Part shown: positions 56,393 through 64,000 of the stretch, piece after piece
How positions within the stretch are numbered: the stretch's first letter is position 1
Layout of the letters: each line of letters starts with the position of its first letter
Assembly (NCBI RefSeq): GCF_000719285.1
Contig: NZ_JOFS01000003.1
Location: forward strand, 1-64,000
Origin: Streptomyces bicolor
GTDB taxonomy: Bacteria; Actinomycetota; Actinomycetes; Streptomycetales; Streptomycetaceae
Reading direction: 5' to 3'
Length of the DNA: 64,000 nucleotides
Made by a program: the position numbers and the translations under genes
The notes under the pieces: generated by a model
What the model was told of the DNA's origin: nothing
Database searches by the model: none
The model's input: the letters and a program-made list of their open reading frames with translations, nothing else

Positions 56393-57604
56393 ATGAAGAC
56401 GATCGACGAACTTCTCTCCGAAGGCGTCGCAGGCAAGCGGGTCTTCGTCCGCGCCGACCTGAACGTGCCGCTGGACGGCACCACGATCACCGACGACGGC
56501 CGTATCCGCGCCGTGCTGCCCACCGTCAAGGCGCTGGCCGAGGCGGGCGCCCGCGTGGTCGTCGCCTCGCACCTGGGCCGCCCCAAGGGCGCCCCGGACC
56601 CGGCCTTCTCCCTCGCTCCCGCCGCCGCACGCCTCGGTGAACTGCTCGGCGCGGAGGCCAAGTTCGCCACGGACACGGTCGGCGAGTCCGCCCAGGCCAC
56701 GGTGGCGGCCCTGACCGACGGCCAGGTCGCGGTCGTCGAGAACCTCCGCTTCAACGCCGGCGAGACGAGCAAGGACGACGCCGAGCGCGCCGCCTTCGCC
56801 GACCAGCTGGCCGCCCTCGCCGACGTCTACGTCGGTGACGGCTTCGGCGCCGTGCACCGCGGGCACGCCTCGGTGTACGACCTCCCGGCCCGCCTGCCGC
56901 ACTACGCCGGTTACCTCATCGCGAACGAGGTCGGCGTCCTCAAGAAGCTCACCGAGGACGTCAAGCGGCCGTACGTCGTCGCGCTCGGCGGCGCCAAGGT
57001 CTCCGACAAGCTCGCCGTCATCGACCAGCTGCTCGGCAAGGCCGACCGCCTGCTCATCGGCGGCGGCATGGCGTACACCTTCCTCAAGGCCAAGGGCTAC
57101 GAGGTCGGCATCTCCCTCCTGCAGGAGGACCAGATCCCGACCGTCATCGAGTACATGGAGCGCGCCGAGAAGAATGGCGTCGAGCTCGTCCTGCCGGTCG
57201 ACGTCCTGGTCTCCACCGAGTTCCCGGACCTGAAGACCAAGGCACCGGCCAACCCCACGACCGTCGCCGCGGACGCCATCCCGGCCGACCAGGAGGGCCT
57301 GGACATCGGTCCGGAGACCCGCAAGCTGTACGCCTCGAAGCTCGCCGACGCCGGCACCGTCTTCTGGAACGGCCCCATGGGCGTCTTCGAGCACCCCGAC
57401 TACGCCGAGGGCACCAAGGCGGTCGCCCAGGCCCTCGTCGAATCCAAGGGCTTCACCGTGGTCGGCGGTGGCGACTCCGCCGCGGCCGTCCGCACCCTGG
57501 GCTTCGACGAGTCGGCATTCGGCCACATCTCGACCGGTGGCGGCGCCTCCCTCGAATACCTCGAGGGCAAGACGCTCCCCGGCCTCGCCGCACTGGAGGA
57601 CTGA
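56393..57604 (+). CDS. pgk: phosphoglycerate kinase
   Basis: A 403-residue two-domain kinase making ATP from 1,3-bisphosphoglycerate. Visible are VFVRADLNVPLDG near residue 18, SHLGRPKGAPDPAFSL near 58, ENLRFNAGE near 114, ALGGAKVSDK near 196 and the C-terminal GGGDSAAAVR and STGGGASLEYLEGK. AGGAG lies 9 nt before ATG 56393, preferred over the 56330 ORF start. Followed 5 bp later by tpiA. The leader has repeated GAGCGATCA units of unknown meaning. Confidence 0.97.
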   Translation: MKTIDELLSEGVAGKRVFVRADLNVPLDGTTITDDGRIRAVLPTVKALAEAGARVVVASHLGRPKGAPDPAFSLAPAAARLGELLGAEAKFATDTVGESAQATVAALTDGQVAVVENLRFNAGETSKDDAERAAFADQLAALADVYVGDGFGAVHRGHASVYDLPARLPHYAGYLIANEVGVLKKLTEDVKRPYVVALGGAKVSDKLAVIDQLLGKADRLLIGGGMAYTFLKAKGYEVGISLLQEDQIPTVIEYMERAEKNGVELVLPVDVLVSTEFPDLKTKAPANPTTVAADAIPADQEGLDIGPETRKLYASKLADAGTVFWNGPMGVFEHPDYAEGTKAVAQALVESKGFTVVGGGDSAAAVRTLGFDESAFGHISTGGGASLEYLEGKTLPGLAALED

Positions 57605-57609
57605 CCTAG

Positions 57610-58386
57610 ATGAGCACGCGCACGCCGCTGATGGCGGGCAACTGGAAGATGAACCTCAACCACCTCGAGGCCATCGCCCACGTCCAGAAGCTCGCCTTCG
57701 CCCTGGCCGACAAGGACTACGAGGCCGTCGAGGTCGCCGTCCTGCCGCCCTTCACCGACCTGCGCTCCGTGCAGACCCTGGTCGACGGCGACAAGCTGAA
57801 GATCAAGTACGGCGCCCAGGACATCTCGGCCCAGGACTCCGGCGCCTACACCGGCGAGATCTCCGGCCCGATGCTGGCCAAGCTGAAGTGCACGTACGTG
57901 GCGATCGGCCACTCCGAGCGCCGCCAGTACCACGCCGAGACCGACGAGATCGTCAACGCAAAGGTCAAGGCCGCCTACAAGCACGGCCTCACGCCGATCA
58001 TGTGCGTCGGCGAGGAACTGGAGGTCCGCGAGGCAGGCAACGCCGTCCCGCACACGCTCGCCCAGGTCGAGGGCGGTCTGAAGGACCTCCCGGCCGAGCA
58101 GGCCGAGACCATCGTGATCGCCTACGAGCCCGTCTGGGCCATCGGCACCGGCAAGGTCTGCGGCGCCGAGGACGCCCAGGCGGTCTGCGCGGCCATCCGC
58201 GGCAAGCTCGCCGAGCTGTACTCGCAGGACGTGGCCGACAAGGTCCGTATCCAGTACGGCGGCTCCGTGAAGTCGGGCAACGTCGCCGAGATCATGGCGC
58301 AGGCCGACATCGACGGCGCCCTGGTCGGCGGTGCTTCGCTGGACGCCGACGAGTTCGTCAAGATCGTGCGGTTCCGCGACCAGTGA
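57610..58386 (+). CDS. tpiA: triosephosphate isomerase
   Basis: A 258-residue TIM-barrel enzyme interconverting dihydroxyacetone phosphate and glyceraldehyde 3-phosphate. Catalytic residues are in [11 protein letters not shown] (Lys13), [15 protein letters not shown] (His near 99) and [12 protein letters not shown] (Glu near 170), with the phosphate-binding [13 protein letters not shown] near 219. Its ATG lies 5 bp after pgk, so they are co-transcribed. Confidence 0.97.
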   Translation: MSTRTPLMAGNWKMNLNHLEAIAHVQKLAFALADKDYEAVEVAVLPPFTDLRSVQTLVDGDKLKIKYGAQDISAQDSGAYTGEISGPMLAKLKCTYVAIGHSERRQYHAETDEIVNAKVKAAYKHGLTPIMCVGEELEVREAGNAVPHTLAQVEGGLKDLPAEQAETIVIAYEPVWAIGTGKVCGAEDAQAVCAAIRGKLAELYSQDVADKVRIQYGGSVKSGNVAEIMAQADIDGALVGGASLDADEFVKIVRFRDQ

Positions 58387-58420
58387 GTATGCGGTAGCGG
58401 CGATACGTCGTACCCTTGCG

Positions 58421-58446
58421 GGGGCTAGTAGGCGTCTACTAGCCCC
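58421..58446 (+). terminator. hairpin between tpiA and secG
   Basis: GGGGCTAGTAG pairs perfectly with CTACTAGCCCC (11-bp stem, GCGT loop). Terminates tpiA or attenuates readthrough to secG. Confidence 0.75.
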
Positions 58447-58482
58447 CCGTCGTTATCCGAATCCGAGGAAGTTGGTCCAGCC

Positions 58483-58719
58483 GTGGTTCTGGGGTTCTCC
58501 ATCGCCCTGATCGTCTTCAGCCTGCTGCTGATGCTGCTGGTGCTGATGCACAAGGGGAAGGGCGGCGGCCTCTCCGACATGTTCGGTGGCGGCATGCAGT
58601 CGTCCGTCGGCGGCTCCTCGGTCGCCGAGCGCAACCTCGACCGGATCACCGTCGTGGTCGGTCTGCTGTGGTTCGCGTGCATTGTCGTGCTCGGCATCCT
58701 GATGAAGGTGAACAACTGA
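58483..58719 (+). CDS. secG: preprotein translocase subunit SecG
   Basis: A 78-residue inner-membrane protein with two helices (residues 2-22 and 55-75) joined by the typical loop LMHKGKGGGLSDMFGGG. It assists SecYE in protein export. Start GTG 58483 with GAGGAAG upstream; the position between tpiA and rbpA-like genes is conserved in Streptomyces. Confidence 0.95.
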   Translation: MVLGFSIALIVFSLLLMLLVLMHKGKGGGLSDMFGGGMQSSVGGSSVAERNLDRITVVVGLLWFACIVVLGILMKVNN

Positions 58720-58743
58720 CCGGCACGCACAATCGGTACGTAA

Positions 58744-58789
58744 GGCCCCATGTTCGGTACGCGCAGCTGAGCGCGGCCTATCATGGGGC
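58744..58789 (+). terminator. hairpin after secG
   Basis: GCCCCATG (58745-58752) and CATGGGGC (58782-58789) enclose an inner GCGC-AGCTGA-GCGC hairpin. Likely secG terminator. Confidence 0.5.
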
Positions 58790-58866
58790 TTGCGTCTAGG
58801 TGTGAGGGCTCTGTAACTCCAATCACTGGACGCGCGTTGGGCCTTACGTAGACTGAGGCGCTCGCA

Positions 58867-58893
58867 GCGAAGCGAAACGCCGACTCGCTTCGC
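58867..58893 (+). promoter_or_regulatory. leader hairpin of the rbpA-like gene
   Basis: GCGAAGCG pairs with CGCTTCGC (8-bp stem, 11-nt loop) between a possible promoter (CTGGAC at 58826, TAGACT at 58849) and the ribosome site GGGAG. Possible control or stability element. Confidence 0.45.
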
Positions 58894-58920
58894 GGCACCA
58901 TCACGCAGGGAGTTACAACC

Positions 58921-59256
58921 GTGGCAAGTGGCAACGCGATCCGAGGAAGCCGGGTCGGGGCGGGGCCGATGGGCGAGGCCGAGCGCGGCGAGTCCGCGCC
59001 GCGGCTGCGCATCTCCTTCTGGTGCTCCAACGGGCACGAGACGCAGCCGAGCTTCGCCAGCGACGCGCAGGTACCCGACACCTGGGACTGCCCGCGCTGC
59101 GGCTTTCCCGCCGGGCAGGACCGGGACAACCCGCCGGACCCGCCGCGCACCGAGCCCTACAAGACGCACCTGGCGTATGTACGGGAACGGCGCAGCGACG
59201 CCGACGGCGAGGCGATCCTCGCCGAGGCACTCGCCAAACTTCGGGGCGAGATCTAG
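58921..59256 (+). CDS. RbpA-family RNA polymerase-binding protein
   Basis: A 111-residue transcription factor. It has the RbpA N-terminus AIRGSRVG, a zinc-type core CSNGH..., CPRCG near residues 35-65, and the sigma-interacting helix region THLAYVRERRSDADGEAILAEALAKLR. RbpA binds RNA polymerase and group I/II sigma factors and stabilises open complexes. This copy differs from the classic Streptomyces RbpA, which as I recall has YACEKGH and CKVCG in place of the two cysteine motifs and is about 13 residues longer, so it is probably a paralogue. GTG 58921, GGGAG 7 nt upstream. Confidence 0.9.
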   Translation: MASGNAIRGSRVGAGPMGEAERGESAPRLRISFWCSNGHETQPSFASDAQVPDTWDCPRCGFPAGQDRDNPPDPPRTEPYKTHLAYVRERRSDADGEAILAEALAKLRGEI

Positions 59257-59336
59257 GAGTTGAGGACCGGCCGGGCGCCTGCGGGTGCCTGGCCGGGCCT
59301 GTTTGACGCACCGGCACGGAACCGCTCGCGGACCGA

Positions 59337-59359
59337 TTGTCAGTGGTGCCCTCTACGGT
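59337..59359 (+). promoter_or_regulatory. RecA-NDp/PafBC-type promoter of the MFS exporter
   Basis: TTGTCAGTG-N8-TACGGT, a perfect consensus match with a 43-nt leader and an AAGGGGGAG ribosome site. Confidence 0.88.
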
Positions 59360-59402
59360 TTGTGTATCGATCTTCTGCATCGGTGGACCGTAAGGGGGAG
59401 TT

Positions 59403-60671
59403 GTGGCGACGGCTGAGGCGGCGGGACTGCGTGTGCCCGCGTGGCGCGGGGGATTCGGGCGGTTGTGGACCGCCGCCGTGGTCTCGCGGTTCGGAGACGC
59501 ACTGCGTACGACCGCGCTGCCGCTGCTCGCCGTGCAGCTCACGGGCGATCCCCTGATCATCGCCTCGGTCACCGCCTGCGGCTATGTTCCCTGGCTGCTG
59601 TTCGGGCTGCTCGGCGGCGCCGTGGCGGACCGGGTGGACCAGCGGCGCGCGATGTGGGCGGTCGATCTCGTACGAGGCCTCCTCGTCGCCGTATTCGCGC
59701 TCGCCGTCGGACTCGGCCACGCGTCGATCCCGCTGCTGCTGGTGCTCGCCTTCACGTTGACGACGCTCCAGACGCTGTTCGACAACGCGTCCACGGCCCT
59801 GCTGCCGTCCCTCGTCGACCGAGCGGCACTGGGCAGTGCCAACGCCCGGCTGATGACGGGCCAGCAGCTCGCGGGCGGCCTGCTGGCGGGCCCGTTCGTG
59901 CCGCTGCTGCTCACGGCCGGGGCCGCCATGCCGTTCGCGGCCGACGCGGGCACCTATCTGCTGGCCGCCGCCCTGGTGGCGTCCCTGCGGGTGCGGCCGC
60001 CCGAGCGGGCGCGGCGCGCGCAAGGCAGCACACTGCGGGCCGAGATCGGCGACGGACTGCGCACCCTCTGGCGCGACCGGGCGCTGCGGGCGGTCTGCGT
60101 GGCCACGCTGCTGTGCAACATCGGTATGGGTGCCCTGATCGCCACGCTGGTGCTGCATGTGACGCGCTGGCTGGACGGGGGCCACGCGGCGTACGCGGCG
60201 GCCATGACCGCATACGCGGCCGGCGGCCTGGCCGGCGGTTTCGTGGCCCGGCGCATCGCGCACAGGATCGGGCGGGTGCGGGCATTGCTGCTGGCCGGGG
60301 CCGTCCAGACGTCCTCGCTGCTGCTCACGGGGACCGTCCGCCACCTGGCGGCCCTCCTGGTGGCCATGGCACTGCTCGGCGCCATGGGCATGGTGTGGAA
60401 CGTCAACCAGGTCACGCTCATGCAGCAGCGCAGCCCCGAGTCCATGGTGGGCCGTATCGCCTCGGCCTTCCGCACCGCCTCGACGTCCGGCGCCCCGATA
60501 GGTGCCCTGCTCGGCGGCGCCGTGGCGGGGGCGTTCGGGCTCAACTGGCCCGCCTTGCTGGCCGGGGTGCTCTTCGCGCTCGCCGTCACCTCGTTGATAC
60601 CGGCGCGCAAGGCGGACGTACCTGTTGTTGCGCCGGACGACGACGCCACGACGGGTCACGCGGTGCGCTGA
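59403..60671 (+). CDS. MFS exporter under DNA-damage-type promoter
   Basis: A 422-residue, 12-helix major facilitator of the EntS/MFS_3 (macrolide or siderophore exporter) type. Features are [19 protein letters not shown] near residue 25, [14 protein letters not shown] near 72, [18 protein letters not shown], and [21 protein letters not shown] in the second half. The GTG at 59403 has AAGGGGGAG upstream. It is inserted between secG/rbpA and pgi. The perfect damage-response promoter suggests that it exports a toxic compound or antibiotic that damages DNA; the substrate is unknown. Confidence 0.9.
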   Translation: MATAEAAGLRVPAWRGGFGRLWTAAVVSRFGDALRTTALPLLAVQLTGDPLIIASVTACGYVPWLLFGLLGGAVADRVDQRRAMWAVDLVRGLLVAVFALAVGLGHASIPLLLVLAFTLTTLQTLFDNASTALLPSLVDRAALGSANARLMTGQQLAGGLLAGPFVPLLLTAGAAMPFAADAGTYLLAAALVASLRVRPPERARRAQGSTLRAEIGDGLRTLWRDRALRAVCVATLLCNIGMGALIATLVLHVTRWLDGGHAAYAAAMTAYAAGGLAGGFVARRIAHRIGRVRALLLAGAVQTSSLLLTGTVRHLAALLVAMALLGAMGMVWNVNQVTLMQQRSPESMVGRIASAFRTASTSGAPIGALLGGAVAGAFGLNWPALLAGVLFALAVTSLIPARKADVPVVAPDDDATTGHAVR

Positions 60672-60723
60672 TCAATTAGGTTGGAACAGCTGGGACAGGC
60701 ACGAAAGAAGGCTGAAGTCGGAC

Positions 60724-62379
60724 ATGAACGCAGACGGCCGTACCAGGCTCAACCGGACGCCCGAGTGGACCGCGCTGGCCAAGCACCGCGAGGAGCTGGG
60801 CGAGGTGCGGCTGCGGGAGCTGTTCGCCGCCGACCCGGGCCGCGGTGCGGGGTACACACTGCAGGTCGGCGACCTGCACATCGACTACTCCAAGCACCTG
60901 GTCACCGACGAGACACTGCGGCTGCTGCGCGAGCTGGCCGCCGCGACGGACGTGTTCGGGTTGCGGGACGCCATGTTCCGCGGCGAGAAGATCAACACCA
61001 CCGAGAACCGCGCCGTGCTGCACACGGCGCTGCGCGCCCCGCGTGACGCGGTGATCGAGGTCGACGGGGAGAACGTCGTCCCCGATGTGCACGCCGTCCT
61101 CGACAAGATGGCCGACTTCGCCGAGCGGGTCCGCTCCGGCGCCTGGACCGGCCACACCGGCAAGCGCATCAGAAACGTCGTCAATGTCGGCATCGGCGGT
61201 TCCGACCTCGGCCCGGCGATGGCGTACGAGGTGCTGCGTAGCTACACCGACCGCGACCTGACGGTTCGCTTCGTGTCGAACGTCGACGGCGCCGACCTGC
61301 ACGAGGCCACGCGCGACCTGGATCCCGCGGAGACGCTGTTCATCATCGCCTCCAAGACGTTCACCACGATCGAGACGATCAGCAACGCGACCTCGGCGCG
61401 CAACTGGCTGCTGGGCGAGCTGAAGGCGGGTCCGGAGGCCGTCGCCAAGCACTTCGTCGCCCTGTCGACGAACGCCGAGAAGGTCGCCGACTTCGGTATC
61501 GACACGGCCAACATGTTCGAGTTCTGGGACTGGGTCGGCGGGCGGTACTCGTACGACTCGGCGATCGGGCTCTCGCTCATGATCGCCATCGGCCCGGACC
61601 GCTTCCGGGAGATGCTCGACGGCTTCAGGATCGTCGACGAGCACTTCCGCACCGCGCCCGCTGAGACCAACGTGCCTTTGCTGCTGGGCCTGTTGGGCAT
61701 CTGGTACGGCAACTTCCACGACGCCCAGTCGCACGCGGTGCTGCCGTACAGCCACTACCTGTCCAAGTTCACGGCGTATCTGCAGCAGCTGGACATGGAG
61801 TCCAACGGCAAGTACGTCGGCCGGGACGGGCGGGAGGTCGACTGGCAGACCGGGCCGATCGTGTGGGGCACGCCGGGCACCAACGGGCAGCACGCTTACT
61901 ACCAGCTGATCCACCAGGGCACCAAGCTGATCCCGGCGGACTTCATCGGCTTCGCCGAGCCGGTCGCCGAAATGAGCGACGAACTCAAGGCGCAGCACGA
62001 CCTGTTGATGGCGAACTTCTTCGCGCAGACGCAGGCTCTGGCGTTCGGCAAGACGCCGGAGGAGGTGCGCGCCGAGGGGGTGCCGGAGGAGCTGGTGACC
62101 CACAAGACGTTCAAGGGCGACCACCCGACGACGACGATCCTCGCGCGCGAGCTGACCCCGTCGGTGCTCGGCCAGCTGATCGCGCTGTACGAGCACAAGG
62201 TGTTCGTGCAGGGCGCGGTGTGGAACATCGACTCCTTCGACCAGTGGGGCGTGGAGCTGGGCAAGGTCCTCGCCAAACGGGTCGAGCCCGCGCTGACCGA
62301 GGGGGCGGACGTGCCGGGGCTGGACGCGTCGACGAAGGCGCTCGTCGCCAAGTACCGGGAGCTGCGCGGCCGGCAGTGA
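60724..62379 (+). CDS. pgi: glucose-6-phosphate isomerase
   Basis: A 551-residue dimeric enzyme interconverting glucose 6-phosphate and fructose 6-phosphate. Landmarks are [17 protein letters not shown] near residue 155, [13 protein letters not shown] near 215, the signature [17 protein letters not shown] near 267, [16 protein letters not shown] near 385 and a C-terminal [13 protein letters not shown] near 508. ATG 60724 has GAAGG upstream. It is convergent with the FtsX permease, with a hairpin between them. Confidence 0.96.
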   Translation: MNADGRTRLNRTPEWTALAKHREELGEVRLRELFAADPGRGAGYTLQVGDLHIDYSKHLVTDETLRLLRELAAATDVFGLRDAMFRGEKINTTENRAVLHTALRAPRDAVIEVDGENVVPDVHAVLDKMADFAERVRSGAWTGHTGKRIRNVVNVGIGGSDLGPAMAYEVLRSYTDRDLTVRFVSNVDGADLHEATRDLDPAETLFIIASKTFTTIETISNATSARNWLLGELKAGPEAVAKHFVALSTNAEKVADFGIDTANMFEFWDWVGGRYSYDSAIGLSLMIAIGPDRFREMLDGFRIVDEHFRTAPAETNVPLLLGLLGIWYGNFHDAQSHAVLPYSHYLSKFTAYLQQLDMESNGKYVGRDGREVDWQTGPIVWGTPGTNGQHAYYQLIHQGTKLIPADFIGFAEPVAEMSDELKAQHDLLMANFFAQTQALAFGKTPEEVRAEGVPEELVTHKTFKGDHPTTTILARELTPSVLGQLIALYEHKVFVQGAVWNIDSFDQWGVELGKVLAKRVEPALTEGADVPGLDASTKALVAKYRELRGRQ

Positions 62380-62436
62380 CGGGTCCCTCCGGGGGTCGGG
62401 CGGGGCGCCTATGACCTCGGTGCCTTCTGTTTGATG

Positions 62437-62508
62437 GCGGCTGCGGGGGTGTGCGTGGTTGCTCGCGCCCACGCGGCGGAGCCGCATAGGGATACAGCCC
62501 CGCGCCCC
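62437..62508. repeat. Streptomyces-type dispersed intergenic repeat
   Basis: Contains GGCTGCGG, TCGCGCCCACGCGGCGGAGC (with an internal GGCGGAGCCGC hairpin), GCATAGGGATACAGCC and CCGCGCCCC, a module order I recognise from many Streptomyces intergenic regions. It is followed directly by a terminator hairpin. Confidence 0.65.
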
Positions 62509-62539
62509 TTGGCTGCAGCGGCTGCGCCGCTGCAGCCAA
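62509..62539. terminator. bidirectional terminator between pgi and the FtsX permease
   Basis: TTGGCTGCAGCGG pairs perfectly with CCGCTGCAGCCAA (13-bp stem, 5-nt loop) in the convergent gap, adjacent to the permease stop. Confidence 0.85.
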
Positions 62540-62541
62540 CC

Positions 62542-64000
62542 TCAGGCGACCGCGCTCAGCGTGTCCGCGAGGCGGCGGCGTGCCGCGCGGGAGGCGGGGA
62601 CGGCGGCGAGCGCGGCCGCTCCCGTGACCGCGGCCGCGCCGAACAGCAGCAGGAGCGCGGCGGACGGGCCCTGGGCGATCCCGGCGCCGATGCCGCTCGA
62701 TCTGCCCTGTTCGTCGATCAGCCAGTGAGCGAGGGGCGTGCCCAGGGCCGTGCCGATGACGACCGCGACGAGGGCGGTGCAGGCGGTGGACGTGACGGTG
62801 ATCGCGGTGATCTGCCGCGGGGACAGGCCGATGGCCTTGAGCGCCAGCAGGTCGCGCTCGCCCTCGCGGACGGTGCCGCCGATCGCGGTCAGCAGTTCGA
62901 TGAGCCCGATGAGGGCCAGGACGGCGATGAGGCCCACGACCACGCCGCGCAGGGGGGAGAGGCCGTCGGCGGGGTTCGGGACGGTGTGTACGTCAAGGCG
63001 TCCGTGCCCGGCGGTGGTGAGGCGGTCGGCGACCCGCTGCGGATCCGCGCCCGGGTGGAGCCGCAGCTCGTAGAGCGTGGGGCCGAGGTCGGGGTCGTTC
63101 TCGCGAAGGGTGTCCAGGGAGGTGGAGATGACCCGGCCGGCGTTCTCCGGCTCGATGCCGCGGCCGACGATGTGCAGGATCTGCGGCTGGTCGCCGACGG
63201 TCATGCGGACCCAGTCGCCGACCTCCACGTCCAGCAGGTCGAGCAGTCCCTGCCCGGCCACCGCCTCGTCACGGCCCTGCGGGGGGCGGCCCTCGACCAG
63301 GGCGTACGGGTAGGGGTCCTGGTGGGTGCCGAGGCCGCGCAGGGCGATGGTGGCCGTCTGGCCCGGGACCAGGGCGGCCACCTCGACGCCCGGGTAGGCG
63401 GCGGCGACCTGCGGATCGCGTTCCAGCAGCGCGCGGGCGTCCGGGTCGGGCAGGCCGGAGTCGGCGCGGGCGGTGAGGGCGGTCGGCAGGCCGATCTGGT
63501 CGGGCCTGCTGTCGAAGCGCTCGATGGTGGTCCACGCGCTCATCGCCACCACGATCAGCAGCAGGGGCAGGGCGAGCCGGGCGACGGTGGCCAGCGAGCG
63601 CAGGCGGCGCGTGAAGGCCCGGTGCCAGCCCAGTACCAGCGCGGGCGGCAGCCGCAGCCCGAGCGCCTGCCGGGCCGCACCGGAGAGCCGCCCGCCGAGC
63701 GGAGCCGCGGGCCGTGGCACCGGAACCGGTGGCACCCGCCCCGCGCGCCATGCCGCGAGCCCCGTGGTCGCGCCGATGAACAGCACGGCACCCACCGGCA
63801 CCGCGAACAGCGCCACGGTGTGCCCGGGCAGCCCCTGCCACACCCCGACCGCGTCCCCGAGCCGACCGGGGATACGGCTGCCGAGCGCCTGGATGAGGGA
63901 CGCCGCGGCCACGGCGCCCAGGAGCGCGTAGGCGAGGTGCTGGAGCAGGAAGACACGGACCACCTGGCCCGGGGTGAAGCCGATCGCCTTCAGTACCGAG
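62542..64000 (-). CDS. FtsX-like ABC permease (5' part outside the window)
   Basis: At least 486 residues of an ABC-type permease of the FtsX/MacB family; the open frame runs off the right edge, where SVLKAIGFTPGQVVRVF marks a first FtsX domain. The visible part holds several membrane helices, an extracellular region (VAALVPGQTATIALRGLG and DVEVGDWVRMTVGDQP), and a second FtsX domain near the C-terminus with LLALKAIGLSPRQITAITVTS and the final PASRAARRRLADTLSAVA. Such permeases work with an ATPase normally encoded next door, which would lie to the right of this window. They expel antibiotics or peptides or control cell-wall hydrolases. Confidence 0.88.
   Translation of the reverse strand, partial: SVLKAIGFTPGQVVRVFLLQHLAYALLGAVAAASLIQALGSRIPGRLGDAVGVWQGLPGHTVALFAVPVGAVLFIGATTGLAAWRAGRVPPVPVPRPAAPLGGRLSGAARQALGLRLPPALVLGWHRAFTRRLRSLATVARLALPLLLIVVAMSAWTTIERFDSRPDQIGLPTALTARADSGLPDPDARALLERDPQVAAAYPGVEVAALVPGQTATIALRGLGTHQDPYPYALVEGRPPQGRDEAVAGQGLLDLLDVEVGDWVRMTVGDQPQILHIVGRGIEPENAGRVISTSLDTLRENDPDLGPTLYELRLHPGADPQRVADRLTTAGHGRLDVHTVPNPADGLSPLRGVVVGLIAVLALIGLIELLTAIGGTVREGERDLLALKAIGLSPRQITAITVTSTACTALVAVVIGTALGTPLAHWLIDEQGRSSGIGAGIAQGPSAALLLLFGAAAVTGAAALAAVPASRAARRRLADTLSAVA

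Overview
This window is chromosomal DNA from a Streptomyces or very close relative. The evidence is the very high G+C content with strong third-position GC bias, the core order uvrC-rapZ-yvcK-whiA and gap-pgk-tpiA-secG, an RbpA-family protein, mycothiol-type enzymes, an Xre/DUF397/RsbW-like ATPase locus, and two intergenic repeats familiar from Streptomyces genomes. It looks like conserved core chromosome rather than a mobile island. I see no integrase, transposase, phage gene, CRISPR array, tRNA or rRNA.

Layout, left part. 1-4.5 kb: a regulatory cassette (ATP-binding anti-sigma-like protein, Xre/DUF5753 regulator, DUF397 protein, SAM methyltransferase) built around a divergent promoter region with twin palindromes and a 19-bp tandem repeat. 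4.5-7.4 kb: a decayed PEP/pyruvate-binding enzyme with a frameshift, two low-complexity insertions and a missing C-terminus, abutting a tyrosine phosphatase. 7.7-24 kb: MocR regulator and AhpD-like protein, lone gltD, small DUF proteins, CBS protein, CorA, psuG with a PfkB kinase, a frameshifted MFS transporter, ogt, GDPD and an MHYT protein.

Middle part. 24-32 kb: a stress block of uvrB, terD, a long TerD-domain protein, terC under a yybP-ykoY manganese riboswitch, and a Ca2+/H+ antiporter. 32-46 kb: MFS transporter, LD-carboxypeptidase, aroQ, a polar amino-acid ABC transporter, uvrA, a LacI regulator with a sugar kinase, and an HTH regulator.

Right part. 46.7-52 kb: the overlapping operon uvrC-rapZ-yvcK-whiA (DNA repair, RNase-adaptor-like protein, morphogenesis, sporulation regulator). 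52-62.4 kb: secreted M14 carboxypeptidase, glycolytic genes gap, pgk, tpiA and pgi interleaved with secG, an rbpA paralogue and an MFS exporter. The window ends inside an FtsX-type permease.

The most connecting observation is a promoter motif of the form TTGTCAGTG-N8-TAnnnT. This is the actinobacterial RecA-NDp/PafBC-type, LexA-independent DNA-damage promoter. It stands in front of uvrA, uvrB and ogt, in slightly degenerate form in front of uvrC and terD, and perfectly in front of the MFS exporter at 59.4 kb. In uvrB, ogt and uvrC the -10 lies only 6-7 nt before the ATG, so those mRNAs should be leaderless. This suggests one dispersed DNA-damage regulon in the window that takes in a Ter protein and an exporter besides nucleotide excision repair and alkyl-DNA repair.
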